The notes: generated by a model not told the origin, from the letters alone. DNA of 54,539 bases from an uncultured Eubacteriales bacterium (GCA_949744075.1 CATJWI010000068.1:1-54539); one strand, 5' to 3'; positions 41,268 through 50,504 are shown, counted from the stretch's first letter. Numbers and translations: made by a program.

Positions 41268-43535
41268 TTATGCTTCTGTCCCCGGCTCAAAAAGGGGAAA
41301 ACGGACGGTTACCACGAATAGGTCAGCCACGGGCTCTACCTTCAGGTCCCCGCCGCAGGCCCGGGTGAAGGAGTCGGCAATGGCCAGGCCCAGGCCGCTA
41401 CCGCCGTCGGTCCGGCTCTCGTCTCCCCGGACGAACCGGGCGGTAAAGTCCACCCCATCAGGCAACTCGGTTTTGGAGGTGTTTTTGACCGAGACCTCGG
41501 CATGCCCGTCCTTTATCCCCAAGGTGAGGTAGACCCGGGAGCCCTCCAGGGCGTATTTCAGCGCATTTTGGAGAAGGTTCTGAAATACCCGGTACAGCCT
41601 GTCGCCGTCGGCCACGATGGTCACAGGCTCCTCTGGCAGGACCTGGCGGAGGGTGACCGGGGCGGCCTCGATGGCCTCCGACATGTCGGCCATGGTCTGC
41701 CGCAGCAGCTTGGCCAGGTCCAGCTCCTCCAGCTTTACCGGCAGCTCTCCCGAGGCCGCCTTGCTCACCTCAAATACGTCCAGCACCATGCTCCGCAGCC
41801 GTTCCGCCTTCTGGCAGAGGATATCCACATACTCCCCGGCGGGAGGCTCCAGATTTTCCTGTTTCAAAAGCTCGGCGTAGCTGATGATGGAGGTGAGGGG
41901 GGTCTTTAGGTCGTGGGACACGTTGGTCACCAGCTCCACCTTCATCCGCTCGCTCCGGGTCTGGTCCTCCACCGCACGGGCCATACCCTGCTGGATGTTA
42001 CACAGCTCCTCCATGGAACGTCTCAGGTCGCTGTCCTCCGGCAGGGGGAGGGAATCTGTCAGGCTTCCATCCTTTATGGCACTGATCTGCTTGGTAAGAG
42101 AGCCCAGATCGCCCCACAGCCTCCGCAGCCGGACGGAGTACAGGACCACGGCGATCAAAAGCAGAGACGGCAGAAGCAGAAACAGCCACACCACATCCAG
42201 GCGGAGAGTGCCGAAGGAGAGATAGTAAACCAGAAGGTTCAAGGTGACGGCGCAGAGGCTTACGGAGGTCAGCACCATCAATCCCGCCAATCGGCTCAGC
42301 CGCTTCTGGATGGGTAATTGGAGGCTCCGGGCCGTCAGCATCCCACAGATGCCATGCCGCCAGGGCTTGTCCCCATAGCGCAGGTCGTTGGTCAGCAGCC
42401 AGGAGCTCCAGAAGACCAGAAGGACCGCCCACGGCTGACCCAGGACCTCATTGAGGTAGGAGCGCAGGAACCAGGGGTACTGGTAGGCTACCGTCTCCTC
42501 CCAGATCCCCGCATAGCTCACCTCCTGCACCAGATAGCGCATCTCCTCCGTCAGGGGAAGCAGGGCCACGGCCAGGGCCCCCAGGACCAGCAGGAGCTTG
42601 ACCTCAAACCAGATATGCCCTGTGAAGCGGGCGATGGCCCGGTCCGCCAGGGGCTTGTCCCGGCGCAGCAGAAGCCAGACCGCCAGCAGGCCAAGCCCGA
42701 GCCCGGCGTGCAGGGCCCCGTATACCACCAGGCTTTGCTGCCGCTCCCGCCAGTTCTTCTCCAGATAATAAAGCCGATTGCACCGCCACTGGTTGCCCTG
42801 GGAGCCATAGTTCCCCTTGATGTAGAGGACGGGCTGGTCCGCTACGGCGATGGAGACCCTTACCCCTTCCGCCTCCTCACCGGCTGGAAAGTTGCTGTAC
42901 CCCGGCAGATTCCAGTGCTCTCCATCCTCCCGATAGATACCGTCCCCATAGAGATCGATGGAGGAGCCGTTCTTCGTGGCGGAGCACTCCCGGCCGTCGA
43001 AGGAGAGGAGGAAGCCGTACCCCTGGGTGGGATACTGGGAGATGTCCTCCGTATTGCTGTAAAGGACTTTTCCATCCTTAGAGATGGAGTACAGGAGGTT
43101 CAGGTCCTCCCGAATGACCTTGTTCCAGGCCTCCGCCTCCTTTTTCCACCGCTCCCGGTCGTTCTCAGAGGGCTGGTAGTCACTGACGGGATAGCCGTCA
43201 AAATACCATACCCCGCCCTCCTGCACCATAGCAGTAGCCTCCGCCTCCACCAAAATAGCGTCCTCGGTATAGACGTCATAATAGTCGGAATAGTTCCCGT
43301 TCAGCGGCCCTCCGGCCCCCATGGCGATAAATCGGCCCATCATCTCGGAGAGATAGGAGCGGAAGGCTTCCGTCTCCTGAAAGTCGGACTGAAGGGCGCT
43401 TTTCAGCCGGTCCCGTCCGCTTTCACTGAGGAGGTTCCCCGCGATGGGCACCAGGGAGGTCAACAGCAGGCTCACCCCCAGGGCGAAGCCGGCAAAGCCG
43501 CAGACAGCCCTACCTTTTTTCCATTTTGTATCCAA
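41268..43535 (-). CDS. sensor histidine kinase
   Basis: A 755-residue two-component sensor. It has an N-terminal helix (about residues 12-32), a large extracytoplasmic region (about 33-260) and then several helices in a second membrane bundle (roughly 265-480). A HAMP-like linker and a HisKA domain follow, with the phospho-His near residue 540 (NVSHDLKTPLTSI). The ATPase domain has NLLQNALKYA and GSGLGLAIADS. The extra membrane bundle between sensor loop and HAMP is unusual. TTG start at 43535 with AAAGGTGG upstream, overlapping the regulator gene by 26 bases. The stimulus is unknown; VanS/PhoR-like kinases often watch the envelope. Confidence 0.93.
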   Translation of the reverse strand: MDTKWKKGRAVCGFAGFALGVSLLLTSLVPIAGNLLSESGRDRLKSALQSDFQETEAFRSYLSEMMGRFIAMGAGGPLNGNYSDYYDVYTEDAILVEAEATAMVQEGGVWYFDGYPVSDYQPSENDRERWKKEAEAWNKVIREDLNLLYSISKDGKVLYSNTEDISQYPTQGYGFLLSFDGRECSATKNGSSIDLYGDGIYREDGEHWNLPGYSNFPAGEEAEGVRVSIAVADQPVLYIKGNYGSQGNQWRCNRLYYLEKNWRERQQSLVVYGALHAGLGLGLLAVWLLLRRDKPLADRAIARFTGHIWFEVKLLLVLGALAVALLPLTEEMRYLVQEVSYAGIWEETVAYQYPWFLRSYLNEVLGQPWAVLLVFWSSWLLTNDLRYGDKPWRHGICGMLTARSLQLPIQKRLSRLAGLMVLTSVSLCAVTLNLLVYYLSFGTLRLDVVWLFLLLPSLLLIAVVLYSVRLRRLWGDLGSLTKQISAIKDGSLTDSLPLPEDSDLRRSMEELCNIQQGMARAVEDQTRSERMKVELVTNVSHDLKTPLTSIISYAELLKQENLEPPAGEYVDILCQKAERLRSMVLDVFEVSKAASGELPVKLEELDLAKLLRQTMADMSEAIEAAPVTLRQVLPEEPVTIVADGDRLYRVFQNLLQNALKYALEGSRVYLTLGIKDGHAEVSVKNTSKTELPDGVDFTARFVRGDESRTDGGSGLGLAIADSFTRACGGDLKVEPVADLFVVTVRFPLFEPGTEA

Positions 43536-44208
43536 TGCCCCACACCACCTTTAGATATTCTGGTTCCTTGGGATCGAGCTCGATCTTCTCCCGGATGCGG
43601 CGGATGTGGACCATCACCGTATTCTCGGGGGCGTAGGCGGTATCCTGATTCCAGACCCGGCTGTATATCTCCTCGGCGGGGAAGATACGCCCCAGATTCC
43701 GCATGAGCAGGTCCACGATCCTGGTCTCCGTGGCGGTGAGCTTCACCGGCTCCCCGTCGGCCCGCAGGACCCGGCTCTCTGGGTCGTAGCTGAGCCGTCC
43801 CGTTACAAGCTGGGTATTCTGGGCGGCGTTCACGTCCCCCAGCCGGGTATAACGCCGCAGATGGCTCTTCACCCGGGCCACCAGCTCCTGGGGGTGGAAG
43901 GGCTTGGACACATAGTCGTCCGCGCCCATGCTGAGACCCAGCACCTTGTCGCTGTCCTCACTTTTGGCCGAAAGGACCAGGATGGGAAGATTCCTCCGCT
44001 CCCGGATCCGCAACACGGCGGAGAGGCCGTCCAGCTTGGGCATCATCACATCCATGATGATGAGCCGCAGCGCAGGGTCCAGGGCCTTGTCCAGGGCCTC
44101 CATGCCGTCGTAGGCCCGGAGGACGTGATAGCCCTCGGCCTCCAGCAAAAGGGCGATGGCTCCGACGATCTCTCTGTCGTCATCTACCACCAAAATCGTT
44201 TCGCTCAT
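43510..44208 (-). CDS. OmpR-family response regulator
   Basis: A 232-residue regulator. The receiver domain begins ETILVVDDDREIVGAI, has the phospho-acceptor Asp at about residue 52 (IIMDVMMPKLDG), and a Lys in YVSKPFHP. The winged-helix DNA-binding domain covers about 130-230 (TATETRIVDLLMRN; NTVMVHIRRIREKIE; VWGIGYKMEK). GAAGGAGGTTC precedes the ATG at 44208. A direct repeat with 11-base spacing upstream (44272-44290) may be its binding site. Confidence 0.95.
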   Translation of the reverse strand: MSETILVVDDDREIVGAIALLLEAEGYHVLRAYDGMEALDKALDPALRLIIMDVMMPKLDGLSAVLRIRERRNLPILVLSAKSEDSDKVLGLSMGADDYVSKPFHPQELVARVKSHLRRYTRLGDVNAAQNTQLVTGRLSYDPESRVLRADGEPVKLTATETRIVDLLMRNLGRIFPAEEIYSRVWNQDTAYAPENTVMVHIRRIREKIELDPKEPEYLKVVWGIGYKMEKR

Positions 44209-44271
44209 ACAGAACCTCCTTCGGAACAAGTCCATCATAGCAGGGATTTCTGACAAAACAGCAGACAAAAC

Positions 44272-44290
44272 TCTTACAGATTTCTTACAG
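44272..44290 (-). promoter_or_regulatory. direct repeat upstream of the response regulator gene
   Basis: On the minus strand CTGTAAGA occurs twice (44290-44283 and 44279-44272), 11 bases apart, one DNA turn. An extended -10 TGCTATGAT lies about 30 bases downstream of it (near 44240-44232). The layout fits an OmpR-type autoregulated promoter. Confidence 0.4.
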
Positions 44291-44896
44291 TTCCGTTTGG
44301 GCGTAGCGGTCAAGGGCCTGCCGGTCAATCAGCTTTACCGCCCCATAGCTTCGCTCCAGCCAACCCTTGGCGGCAAACTGGGAGAGGATACGGCTTACCG
44401 TCACCCGGCTGACGCCGACGGCGTAGCCCAGCTCTTCGTGGGTATAGCTCACCACCCCGTCCGGCTCCGCGTGGCGGACCAGGGCGGAGGCCAGGCGCTT
44501 GTCCGCCGGACGGAAGGAGATGCTGTCCACGTGGTCGGAGAGAAGATGGACGGTCCTGGCTAGGTACCGGAGCATTGGGTAGGCCAATTCCGGGTGAGAT
44601 TGGAAGACCTGGTCCAACCGGGGCCTGTCCACCGCTACGATTCGGCAGGGAGTCAGGGCCACGGCAGAGGATACACGGGGACATTCGTCAAAAAAAGAGG
44701 CTTCTCCCATCAAATCTCCGGCCCTGTGAAGGGTCAATACCAGCTCAGAGCCGCCGGGGGAACTGATATAGCTCCGGGCGATACCCTCCAACAGGTAATA
44801 GAATTCATTGGCCTCGGTACCCTGCAAGTAGATCATCTGCCCAGGGGCGTACTGCTTGCCCTGCCGCCCTTGAGCCAGAGGAGCCCAACGATCCAT
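44285..44896 (-). CDS. Crp/Fnr-family transcriptional regulator
   Basis: A 203-residue regulator with an N-terminal cyclic-nucleotide-binding-like fold (about 15-125; GQMIYLQGTEANEFYYLLEG and LMGEASFF). The C-terminal helix-turn-helix is at about 150-200 (YTHEELGYAVGVSRVTVSRILSQF). No Fnr-type four-cysteine cluster is present, so an Fe-S oxygen sensor is unlikely; the ligand is unknown. It has a strong promoter and is divergent from leuC, so leuCD is a possible target. Confidence 0.93.
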   Translation of the reverse strand: MDRWAPLAQGRQGKQYAPGQMIYLQGTEANEFYYLLEGIARSYISSPGGSELVLTLHRAGDLMGEASFFDECPRVSSAVALTPCRIVAVDRPRLDQVFQSHPELAYPMLRYLARTVHLLSDHVDSISFRPADKRLASALVRHAEPDGVVSYTHEELGYAVGVSRVTVSRILSQFAAKGWLERSYGAVKLIDRQALDRYAQTEL

Positions 44897-44925
44897 GAAA
44901 AAACCTCCCTTCGGCTATTGAATTA

Positions 44926-44954
44926 ATTGTATCACGCTTTACATTCTTTTGCAA
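44926..44954 (-). promoter_or_regulatory. promoter for the Crp/Fnr gene
   Basis: On the minus strand: TTGCAA (44954-44949), a 17-base spacer and TACAAT (44931-44926), 30 bases before the ATG at 44896. On the plus strand only a weak TTCTTT / TACTGT pair toward leuC was found. Confidence 0.7.
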
Positions 44955-45007
44955 AAAAAGATGGCATACTGTTTCCACAAAAGCAAACGTAAGGAGGAGA
45001 CGCCAAA

Positions 45008-46267
45008 ATGGGAATGACGATGACCCAAAAGATCTTAGCCAAGCATGCAGGCCTGGACGAGGTAAAGGCCGGACAGTTGATCGAGGCCAAGCTTGACCTG
45101 GTGCTGGGCAACGATATCACCACCCCGGTGGCCATTACGGAGTTTGAGAAGGCGGGGTTGACCCAAGTATTTGACAAGGACAAGATCGCCATTGTCCTGG
45201 ACCACTCCACCCCCTGTAAGGATATCAAATCCGCTCAGCTCTGCGCCCAGTCCAGGGAGTTTGCCCACAAGTATGGGATCACCCATTTCTACGATGTGGG
45301 CCAGGTGGGCATTGAGCACGCTCTTCTGCCGGAAAAGGGGCTCACCGCTCCTGGAGAGGTCATTATCGGGGCGGACTCCCACACCTGTACATACGGGGCG
45401 CTGGGGGCCTTCTCCACCGGCGTGGGCAGCACGGATATGGCGGCAGGCATGGTGACCGGCAAGGCCTGGTTCAAGGTGCCGTCAGCGATCCGCTTTGAGC
45501 TGGTGGGAAAGCCGAAGGAGTGGGTCAGCGGCAAGGATGTGATCTTGCACATCATCGGCATGATCGGTGTGGACGGAGCCCTTTATAAGTCCATGGAGTT
45601 TACCGGAGAGGGGATCGCATACCTGTCCATGGATGACCGCTTTACGATCTGTAATATGGCGATCGAGGCCGGCGGAAAGAACGGGATCTTCCCGGTGGAT
45701 GACCTGGCGATCCGGTATATGGAGGAGCATTCGAAACGGAACTTCACGATCTACACCGCAGATAAGGACGCGGAGTATGAAGAAACGTATACCATCGACT
45801 TATCCTTGTTAAAGCCCACGGTGTCCTTCCCCCATCTTCCGGAGAACACCAAGACCATCGACGAGGTGGGAGACATCAAGATCGACCAGGTAGTGATCGG
45901 GTCCTGTACCAATGGGCGCATGGATGATATGCGTGTAGCGGCAAAGGTCTTAAAAGGCCGGAAGGTGGCGGACCATGTGCGCTGCATCGTGATCCCGGCC
46001 ACCCAGGCGATCTATCTGCAGGCCATGCGGGAAGGCCTTCTGGAGATCTTCATCGAGGCCGGCGCTGTGGTCAGCACGCCTACCTGCGGCCCTTGCCTGG
46101 GCGGCTATATGGGGATCTTGGCAGCCGGAGAGCGCTGCGTATCCACCACGAACCGGAACTTTGTAGGCCGTATGGGCCATGTGGACTCGGAAGTGTATCT
46201 GGCCAGTCCGGCAGTGGCAGCCGCCAGCGCGGTGACAGGACGGATCGCCTGTCCCTGCACCTTATAG
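45008..46267 (+). CDS. leuC: 3-isopropylmalate dehydratase large subunit (LeuC-like)
   Basis: Aconitase-superfamily 4Fe-4S large subunit, 419 residues. [39 protein letters not shown] and [12 protein letters not shown] supply the active-site and cluster cysteines, all present. It is the short LeuC2-type typical of archaea and Clostridia. With leuD it would isomerise 2-isopropylmalate in leucine synthesis. leuA and leuB are not adjacent, so related reactions (citramalate or dimethylmalate dehydratases) are possible. AAGGAGGAG precedes the ATG. Codon habits shift from the left-block to the right-block style in this neighbourhood. Confidence 0.92.
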   Translation: MGMTMTQKILAKHAGLDEVKAGQLIEAKLDLVLGNDITTPVAITEFEKAGLTQVFDKDKIAIVLDHSTPCKDIKSAQLCAQSREFAHKYGITHFYDVGQVGIEHALLPEKGLTAPGEVIIGADSHTCTYGALGAFSTGVGSTDMAAGMVTGKAWFKVPSAIRFELVGKPKEWVSGKDVILHIIGMIGVDGALYKSMEFTGEGIAYLSMDDRFTICNMAIEAGGKNGIFPVDDLAIRYMEEHSKRNFTIYTADKDAEYEETYTIDLSLLKPTVSFPHLPENTKTIDEVGDIKIDQVVIGSCTNGRMDDMRVAAKVLKGRKVADHVRCIVIPATQAIYLQAMREGLLEIFIEAGAVVSTPTCGPCLGGYMGILAAGERCVSTTNRNFVGRMGHVDSEVYLASPAVAAASAVTGRIACPCTL

Positions 46268-46382
46268 AAGGGGCGCGGAGCGGCTCTGGCTGTTGCAGGA
46301 GGCTGGGGCGAAGAAGATCCCCGGTCATGGTATGGGAGGGACAGAGCGTTTTGCGGCCCGCAGTAAGAAAAGGAGGAGCATC

Positions 46383-46868
46383 ATGAGAGCAGAAGGGCAT
46401 GTTTTTAAATATGGAGATAATGTTGATACCGATGTGATCATCCCGGCAAGATATCTGAACGCCACCAAGGGCGAGGAGCTTGCGCAGCACTGTATGGAGG
46501 ATATCGATAAGGAGTTCATCCACAAGGTGCAGAAAGGCGATATCATCGTCGCGGATAAAAATTTTGGCTGCGGTTCTTCCAGGGAACACGCGCCGCTGGC
46601 GATCAAGTGCGCAGGGGTCAGCTGCGTGATCGCGGAGACCTTTGCCCGTATCTTCTATAGGAATGCGATCAATATCGGCCTGCCGATCATCGAATGTCCG
46701 GAAGCGGCCAGAGCGATCCAGAACGGCGATGAGGTAGAGGTGGACTTTGACAGCGGCGTGATCACGGATAAGACCACCGGCCAGACCTTTACGGGCCAGT
46801 CCTTTCCGCCATTTATGCAGAGGATCATCGCAGCAGGCGGTCTGATCGATCATATCAACGGGAGATAG
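46383..46868 (+). CDS. leuD: 3-isopropylmalate dehydratase small subunit (LeuD-like)
   Basis: A 161-residue swivel-domain partner of LeuC. The signature [15 protein letters not shown] is near the N-terminus, and [18 protein letters not shown] is the substrate-binding motif. ATG 46383 follows AAAGGAGGAG; an upstream frame from 46293 lacks conserved sequence. It is separated from leuC by 115 bases in which no gene was seen, unusual for a pair that normally touches. Confidence 0.93.
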   Translation: MRAEGHVFKYGDNVDTDVIIPARYLNATKGEELAQHCMEDIDKEFIHKVQKGDIIVADKNFGCGSSREHAPLAIKCAGVSCVIAETFARIFYRNAINIGLPIIECPEAARAIQNGDEVEVDFDSGVITDKTTGQTFTGQSFPPFMQRIIAAGGLIDHINGR

Positions 46869-46887
46869 CGGAGAGGATAAGGATCTC

Positions 46888-46930
46888 AACACCTTCGGGA
46901 AGCCATATGAGCGACCTTGGAGGTGTTTTT
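46888..46930 (+). terminator. terminator after leuD
   Basis: AACACCTTC (46888-46896) pairs with GGAGGTGTT (one G-T pair), followed by TTT. Confidence 0.65.
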
Positions 46931-47250
46931 GGTTTTACATAACATTTCGTCAGCCGGTTTTTACAGGATCCGACCTGGGTCAAAAGTAACAAAAACGTAA
47001 CACAATTGTAAAATTTATACGGGGTATCCCTGGCACATATGTACAGATCGTTGCGAAGATCTTTAGATAGGATCACAGGAATATGAGAAGCTATTAATTC
47101 CCAAGGCAAAAAAGCGCCGAAGATCTTGTGGGTCCATTGACGATCCTGCATCCATCCGCCTATAATGAGCCCGTTGACCCGAAACGATGCAGGCGGTCAG
47201 GGGTGACCGGCCTCCTGCAGCAAAGGTTTCCTGAGAAAAGAGGTGGATGT
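46931..47250. other. intergenic region upstream of the SleB-like gene
   Basis: No gene seen in 320 bases. It holds an AT-rich stretch near 46985-47030, the promoter at 47137 and a leader hairpin at 47188-47219. Confidence 0.5.
47137..47166 (+). promoter_or_regulatory. promoter and leader hairpin for the SleB-like gene
   Basis: TTGACG (47137-47142), an 18-base spacer and consensus TATAAT (47161-47166). In the 5' leader TGCAGG (47188-47193) pairs with CCTGCA (47214-47219) around an inner GGTCA/TGACC stem. Confidence 0.7.
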
Positions 47251-48078
47251 ATGTTTTCATTGTACTACTCCTTACTCCAAAATGTTGGCCGGCCAGCCGG
47301 GCGTCTGATGGTCCTTGTAACGGCATTTTCTGCCATCGGCCTCAGCGGCAGCGGCAGGGACAGACTGACCGCGCACGGACAGCCAAAGACCTGGGCGCAG
47401 GCAGCGGCCGGCCTGGAAGATGGCGGAGCATCAGCAAAAGGGAAAACGGTGGCAGTCGGTACATTACAAAAAGCCGGGGATGCGGCGCAGACTGCGGCTA
47501 GAGAGAGACTGGAAGAAAACGACAGGTCAGCAAGGACGGCTAAAGGTGCGGTCACAAAAGGCGGCACAGAGACAAGGGCTGCCGGAAAGCGGATCGCAGA
47601 TAAAAGGAAGGATAAGGAAGCCGCGGCGCAAAAGCAGCAGGCAACAGGAGATAGAGAACAAGAAAAGGGGGCACCGGAGGCCGGGGAGACACCGGAGGCC
47701 AGGATCGCCTACGATGAGCAGGATTATGAAGTGATGCTGAAGATCGTCCAGGCAGAAGCCGGAGGCTGTGACAGCACCGGGAAGATCCTGGTGGCAAATG
47801 TGATCATGAACCGGGTGGAGGACAGCAGCTTTCCCGACGATATCACCAGCGTGGTCTACGAGAGATCCCAATTCTCACCGGTGAGCAGCGGCGCGATCGA
47901 CCAGGTGAAGGTGACAAAAGAGACCGTGGAATGTGTGGACCGGGCCCTGCGGGGGGAAGATCATTCACAAGGCGCGCTCTATTTTATGAACCGAGGGGCC
48001 TCCGGGGACAACGCACAGTGGTTCGACCGGAAGCTGACCTATCTCTTTAGCCATGACGGGCATGAGTTCTTTAAATAG
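47251..48078 (+). CDS. SleB/CwlJ-type cell wall hydrolase
   Basis: A 275-residue protein. An N-terminal hydrophobic segment (about residues 15-32) could be a signal or anchor. A long low-complexity linker rich in Ala, Lys, Glu and Gln follows (about 45-150). The C-terminal Hydrolase_2 domain starts EDYEVMLKIVQAEAGG-like (DYEVMLKIVQAEAGGCDS) and continues GKILVANVIMNRVEDSSFP and SQFSPVSSGAI. These enzymes cut cortex or vegetative peptidoglycan; SleB proper degrades spore cortex at germination. ATG 47251 follows AGAGGTGG. The linker suggests reach through the wall rather than a catalytic role. Confidence 0.88.
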   Translation: MFSLYYSLLQNVGRPAGRLMVLVTAFSAIGLSGSGRDRLTAHGQPKTWAQAAAGLEDGGASAKGKTVAVGTLQKAGDAAQTAARERLEENDRSARTAKGAVTKGGTETRAAGKRIADKRKDKEAAAQKQQATGDREQEKGAPEAGETPEARIAYDEQDYEVMLKIVQAEAGGCDSTGKILVANVIMNRVEDSSFPDDITSVVYERSQFSPVSSGAIDQVKVTKETVECVDRALRGEDHSQGALYFMNRGASGDNAQWFDRKLTYLFSHDGHEFFK

Positions 48079-48114
48079 TCCCAGCCTTGTTGCTATCCAC
48101 ACCCGTAACCCCCA

Positions 48115-48129
48115 ACTTTAAATTAAAGT
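48115..48129. promoter_or_regulatory. perfect palindrome upstream of the cupin gene
   Basis: ACTTTAAATTAAAGT, 15 bases, nested inside CCCCAA (48110-48115) and TTGGGG (48143-48148), 20 bases before the cupin -35. Could be an operator or part of a hairpin closing the sleB-like transcript; there is no T run. Confidence 0.4.
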
Positions 48130-48149
48130 CATCCCAGAAAACTTGGGGA

Positions 48150-48178
48150 TTGAGTCTCCTGCCATTTCGCTGTATACT
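48150..48178 (+). promoter_or_regulatory. promoter for the cupin gene
   Basis: TTGAGT (48150-48155), a 17-base spacer and TATACT (48173-48178), 55 bases before the start. Confidence 0.65.
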
Positions 48179-48233
48179 GTTAGAGATGCGAAAAGTCACA
48201 GCAGCCAAAAAGCAGAGAGCAGGAGGGAACGAT

Positions 48234-48578
48234 ATGGTAAGACATGAGGAACCGGTCAGGAAAGAGAACCTGCGGGGAGGAGAAGGACATGTGGTGCTTT
48301 ATCCGATATTGAGCCCAGAGGAGCTGATGGGCCATGGCACGATGTATGCCCGGGTGGTGATCCCGCCCCATTGCAGCATCGGCTGGCACCAGCATGTAGG
48401 GAACACGGAGCCCTATTACATCCTCAAGGGCGAGGGCGTTTTTGTTGACGATGACAAGTCCAGGATAGTGGTCCATGCTGGCGATATCTGCACGATCCAG
48501 TGCGGGCAGTGGCACAGCATGGAAAATAACAGCGAGGAAGATCTGGAGATGATCGCGCTGGTGATCGCGGAAGGTTGA
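48234..48578 (+). CDS. small cupin-domain protein
   Basis: A 114-residue single cupin. Motif 1 is HQHVGNTEPYYILKGEG (metal ligands His, His, Glu) and motif 2 is GDICTIQCGQWHSMEN (His). The first cupin motif keeps H-x-H, so a metal is likely bound. Substrate unknown; many such proteins are sugar-binding or isomerase-like. ATG 48234 follows AGGAGGGA. Single-gene unit with its own promoter. Confidence 0.88.
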   Translation: MVRHEEPVRKENLRGGEGHVVLYPILSPEELMGHGTMYARVVIPPHCSIGWHQHVGNTEPYYILKGEGVFVDDDKSRIVVHAGDICTIQCGQWHSMENNSEEDLEMIALVIAEG

Positions 48579-48643
48579 TCTGGCTGGCCTGCGGGGCATC
48601 CGGCTGGCAGGGTGGAAGACGTGCGTTTTTCTGAAAAAATATA

Positions 48644-48672
48644 TTGACTTTTATTTCACAAAATGAGATAAT
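48644..48672 (+). promoter_or_regulatory. promoter for pckA
   Basis: TTGACT (48644-48649), a 17-base spacer and GATAAT (48667-48672). The leader is about 85 bases and has a small GGGAT/ATCCC stem (48706-48722). Confidence 0.7.
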
Positions 48673-48765
48673 AAGTGCAAATTTGGTTTTGATGTCCATT
48701 TTGATGGGATCTATCGTATCCCTTCATATAGGCCCATAACATTAAAGAAAAGAGGTAAGTGTAAG

Positions 48766-50370
48766 ATGGCAGAGATCAATTTAAGCAAGTATGGCATCAC
48801 TGGGACCACGGAGGTCGTTTACAATCCTTCTTTTGAAGTATTATTTGAAGAAGAGATGAGACCAGAACTGACTGGCTTTGAGAAAGGGCAGGTCAGTGAG
48901 CTCGGTGCAGTCAATGTAATGACTGGTATCTATACAGGCCGTTCTCCTAAGGACAAGTTCATCGTGATGGATGAGAATTCGAAAGACACTGTATGGTGGA
49001 CCTCCGACGGGTACAAGAACGATAACCATCCGGCTACAGAAGAGACCTGGAAGGCCGTAAAGGAGCTGGCTCTGGATGAACTTTCTAATAAGAAGCTGTA
49101 TGTGATGGATGCCTACTGTGGCGCCAACAAGGACACCCGTATGGGGATCCGCTTCATCATGGAAGTGGCTTGGCAGGCTCATTTTGTCAAGAACATGTTC
49201 ATCCAGCCTACCGAGGAAGAGCTGAAGGACTTTGAGCCGGATTTTGTCGTCTACAATGCTTCCAAAGCAAAAGTGGAAAACTATAAAGAGTTAGGCCTGA
49301 ATTCTGAGACAGCGGTAGTGTTCAATATCACCAGCCGCGAGCAGGTCATCCTGAACACATGGTACGGCGGAGAGATGAAGAAGGGTATGTTCTCCATGAT
49401 GAACTACTATCTGCCGTTAAAGGGCATCGCTTCTATGCACTGCTCTGCCAACACCGATATGAAGGGCGAGAACACCGCGATCTTCTTCGGCCTTTCCGGG
49501 ACCGGCAAGACCACTCTCTCCACCGATCCCAAGCGTCTCCTGATCGGTGACGACGAGCACGGCTGGGATGACAACGGCGTGTTCAACTTCGAGGGTGGCT
49601 GCTATGCAAAGGTCATCGACCTGGATAAGGAGTCTGAGCCGGATATCTACAATGCGATCAAGCGCAACGCGCTTCTGGAGAACGTGACCTTAGACGCAGA
49701 CGGAAAGATCGATTTCAAGGATAAGAGCGTGACGGAGAACACCCGTGTATCTTACCCGATCGACCATATCGAGAAGATCGTCCGTCCGGTATCTGCAGCA
49801 CCGGCCGCGAAGAACGTGATCTTCCTGTCCGCAGACGCTTTCGGCGTACTGCCTCCTGTATCCATCCTTACACCGGAGCAGACCCAGTACTACTTCCTGT
49901 CTGGCTTTACGGCTAAGCTGGCTGGAACGGAGCGCGGGATCACAGAGCCCACTCCCACCTTCTCCGCATGCTTCGGGCAGGCGTTCCTGGAGCTGCATCC
50001 GACGAAATACGGCGAAGAGCTGGTCAAGAAGATGGAGCAGAACGGCGCGAAGGCATACCTGGTCAATACCGGCTGGAACGGCACCGGCAAGCGCATCACC
50101 ATCAAGGATACCCGCGGTATCATCGATGCGATCTTAAACGGCGATATCTTAAACGTGCCGACCAAGAAGATCCCGTACTTTAACTTCGAAGTACCCACCG
50201 AGCTTCCCGGCGTAGACACCAACATCTTAGATCCCCGCAACACCTACGGTGATGCTTCCGAGTGGGAGACCAAGGCAAAGGATCTGGCTCAGAGATTTAT
50301 CAAGAACTTTGTAAAATATGAGGGCAACGAAGCCGGCAAGGCTCTGGTAGCGGCTGGTCCTCAGTTATAA
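48766..50370 (+). CDS. pckA: phosphoenolpyruvate carboxykinase (ATP)
   Basis: Interconverts oxaloacetate and PEP with ATP; in gut anaerobes it often runs toward CO2 fixation. It has 534 residues, standard. The kinase-1a/P-loop [27 protein letters not shown] (metal) and [10 protein letters not shown] with the substrate Arg are present. Codons here use CGT, GCA, TTA and ATC more than the left block. AGAGGTAAG precedes the ATG. Single-gene unit with promoter and terminator. Confidence 0.97.
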   Translation: MAEINLSKYGITGTTEVVYNPSFEVLFEEEMRPELTGFEKGQVSELGAVNVMTGIYTGRSPKDKFIVMDENSKDTVWWTSDGYKNDNHPATEETWKAVKELALDELSNKKLYVMDAYCGANKDTRMGIRFIMEVAWQAHFVKNMFIQPTEEELKDFEPDFVVYNASKAKVENYKELGLNSETAVVFNITSREQVILNTWYGGEMKKGMFSMMNYYLPLKGIASMHCSANTDMKGENTAIFFGLSGTGKTTLSTDPKRLLIGDDEHGWDDNGVFNFEGGCYAKVIDLDKESEPDIYNAIKRNALLENVTLDADGKIDFKDKSVTENTRVSYPIDHIEKIVRPVSAAPAAKNVIFLSADAFGVLPPVSILTPEQTQYYFLSGFTAKLAGTERGITEPTPTFSACFGQAFLELHPTKYGEELVKKMEQNGAKAYLVNTGWNGTGKRITIKDTRGIIDAILNGDILNVPTKKIPYFNFEVPTELPGVDTNILDPRNTYGDASEWETKAKDLAQRFIKNFVKYEGNEAGKALVAAGPQL

Positions 50371-50432
50371 GATAAGGATCGCCCAATGGCCTGCTGCGGC
50401 CCGGCGCATCTGCAGTCGATGAACGACCGAAC

Positions 50433-50471
50433 AAAAGCTCCCTGGCAGGTAAGACCTGCGGGGAGCTTTTT
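50433..50471 (+). terminator. terminator after pckA
   Basis: AAAGCTCCC / GGGAGCTTT outer stem, GCAGGT / ACCTGC inner stem, then TT. Confidence 0.85.
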
Positions 50472-50504
50472 ATATGTTTTCGCTGCGGTCAGATCCTGCT
50501 CGCA

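Noticed and set aside
42318-43706. A 462-codon open frame on the plus strand
   Set aside because: Shadow of the histidine kinase, whose motifs are unambiguous on the minus strand.
46889-47136. Possible riboswitch or T-box between leuD and the SleB-like gene
   Set aside because: Only a simple terminator and a promoter-leader hairpin were recognised; no conserved riboswitch core or T-box motif was seen.
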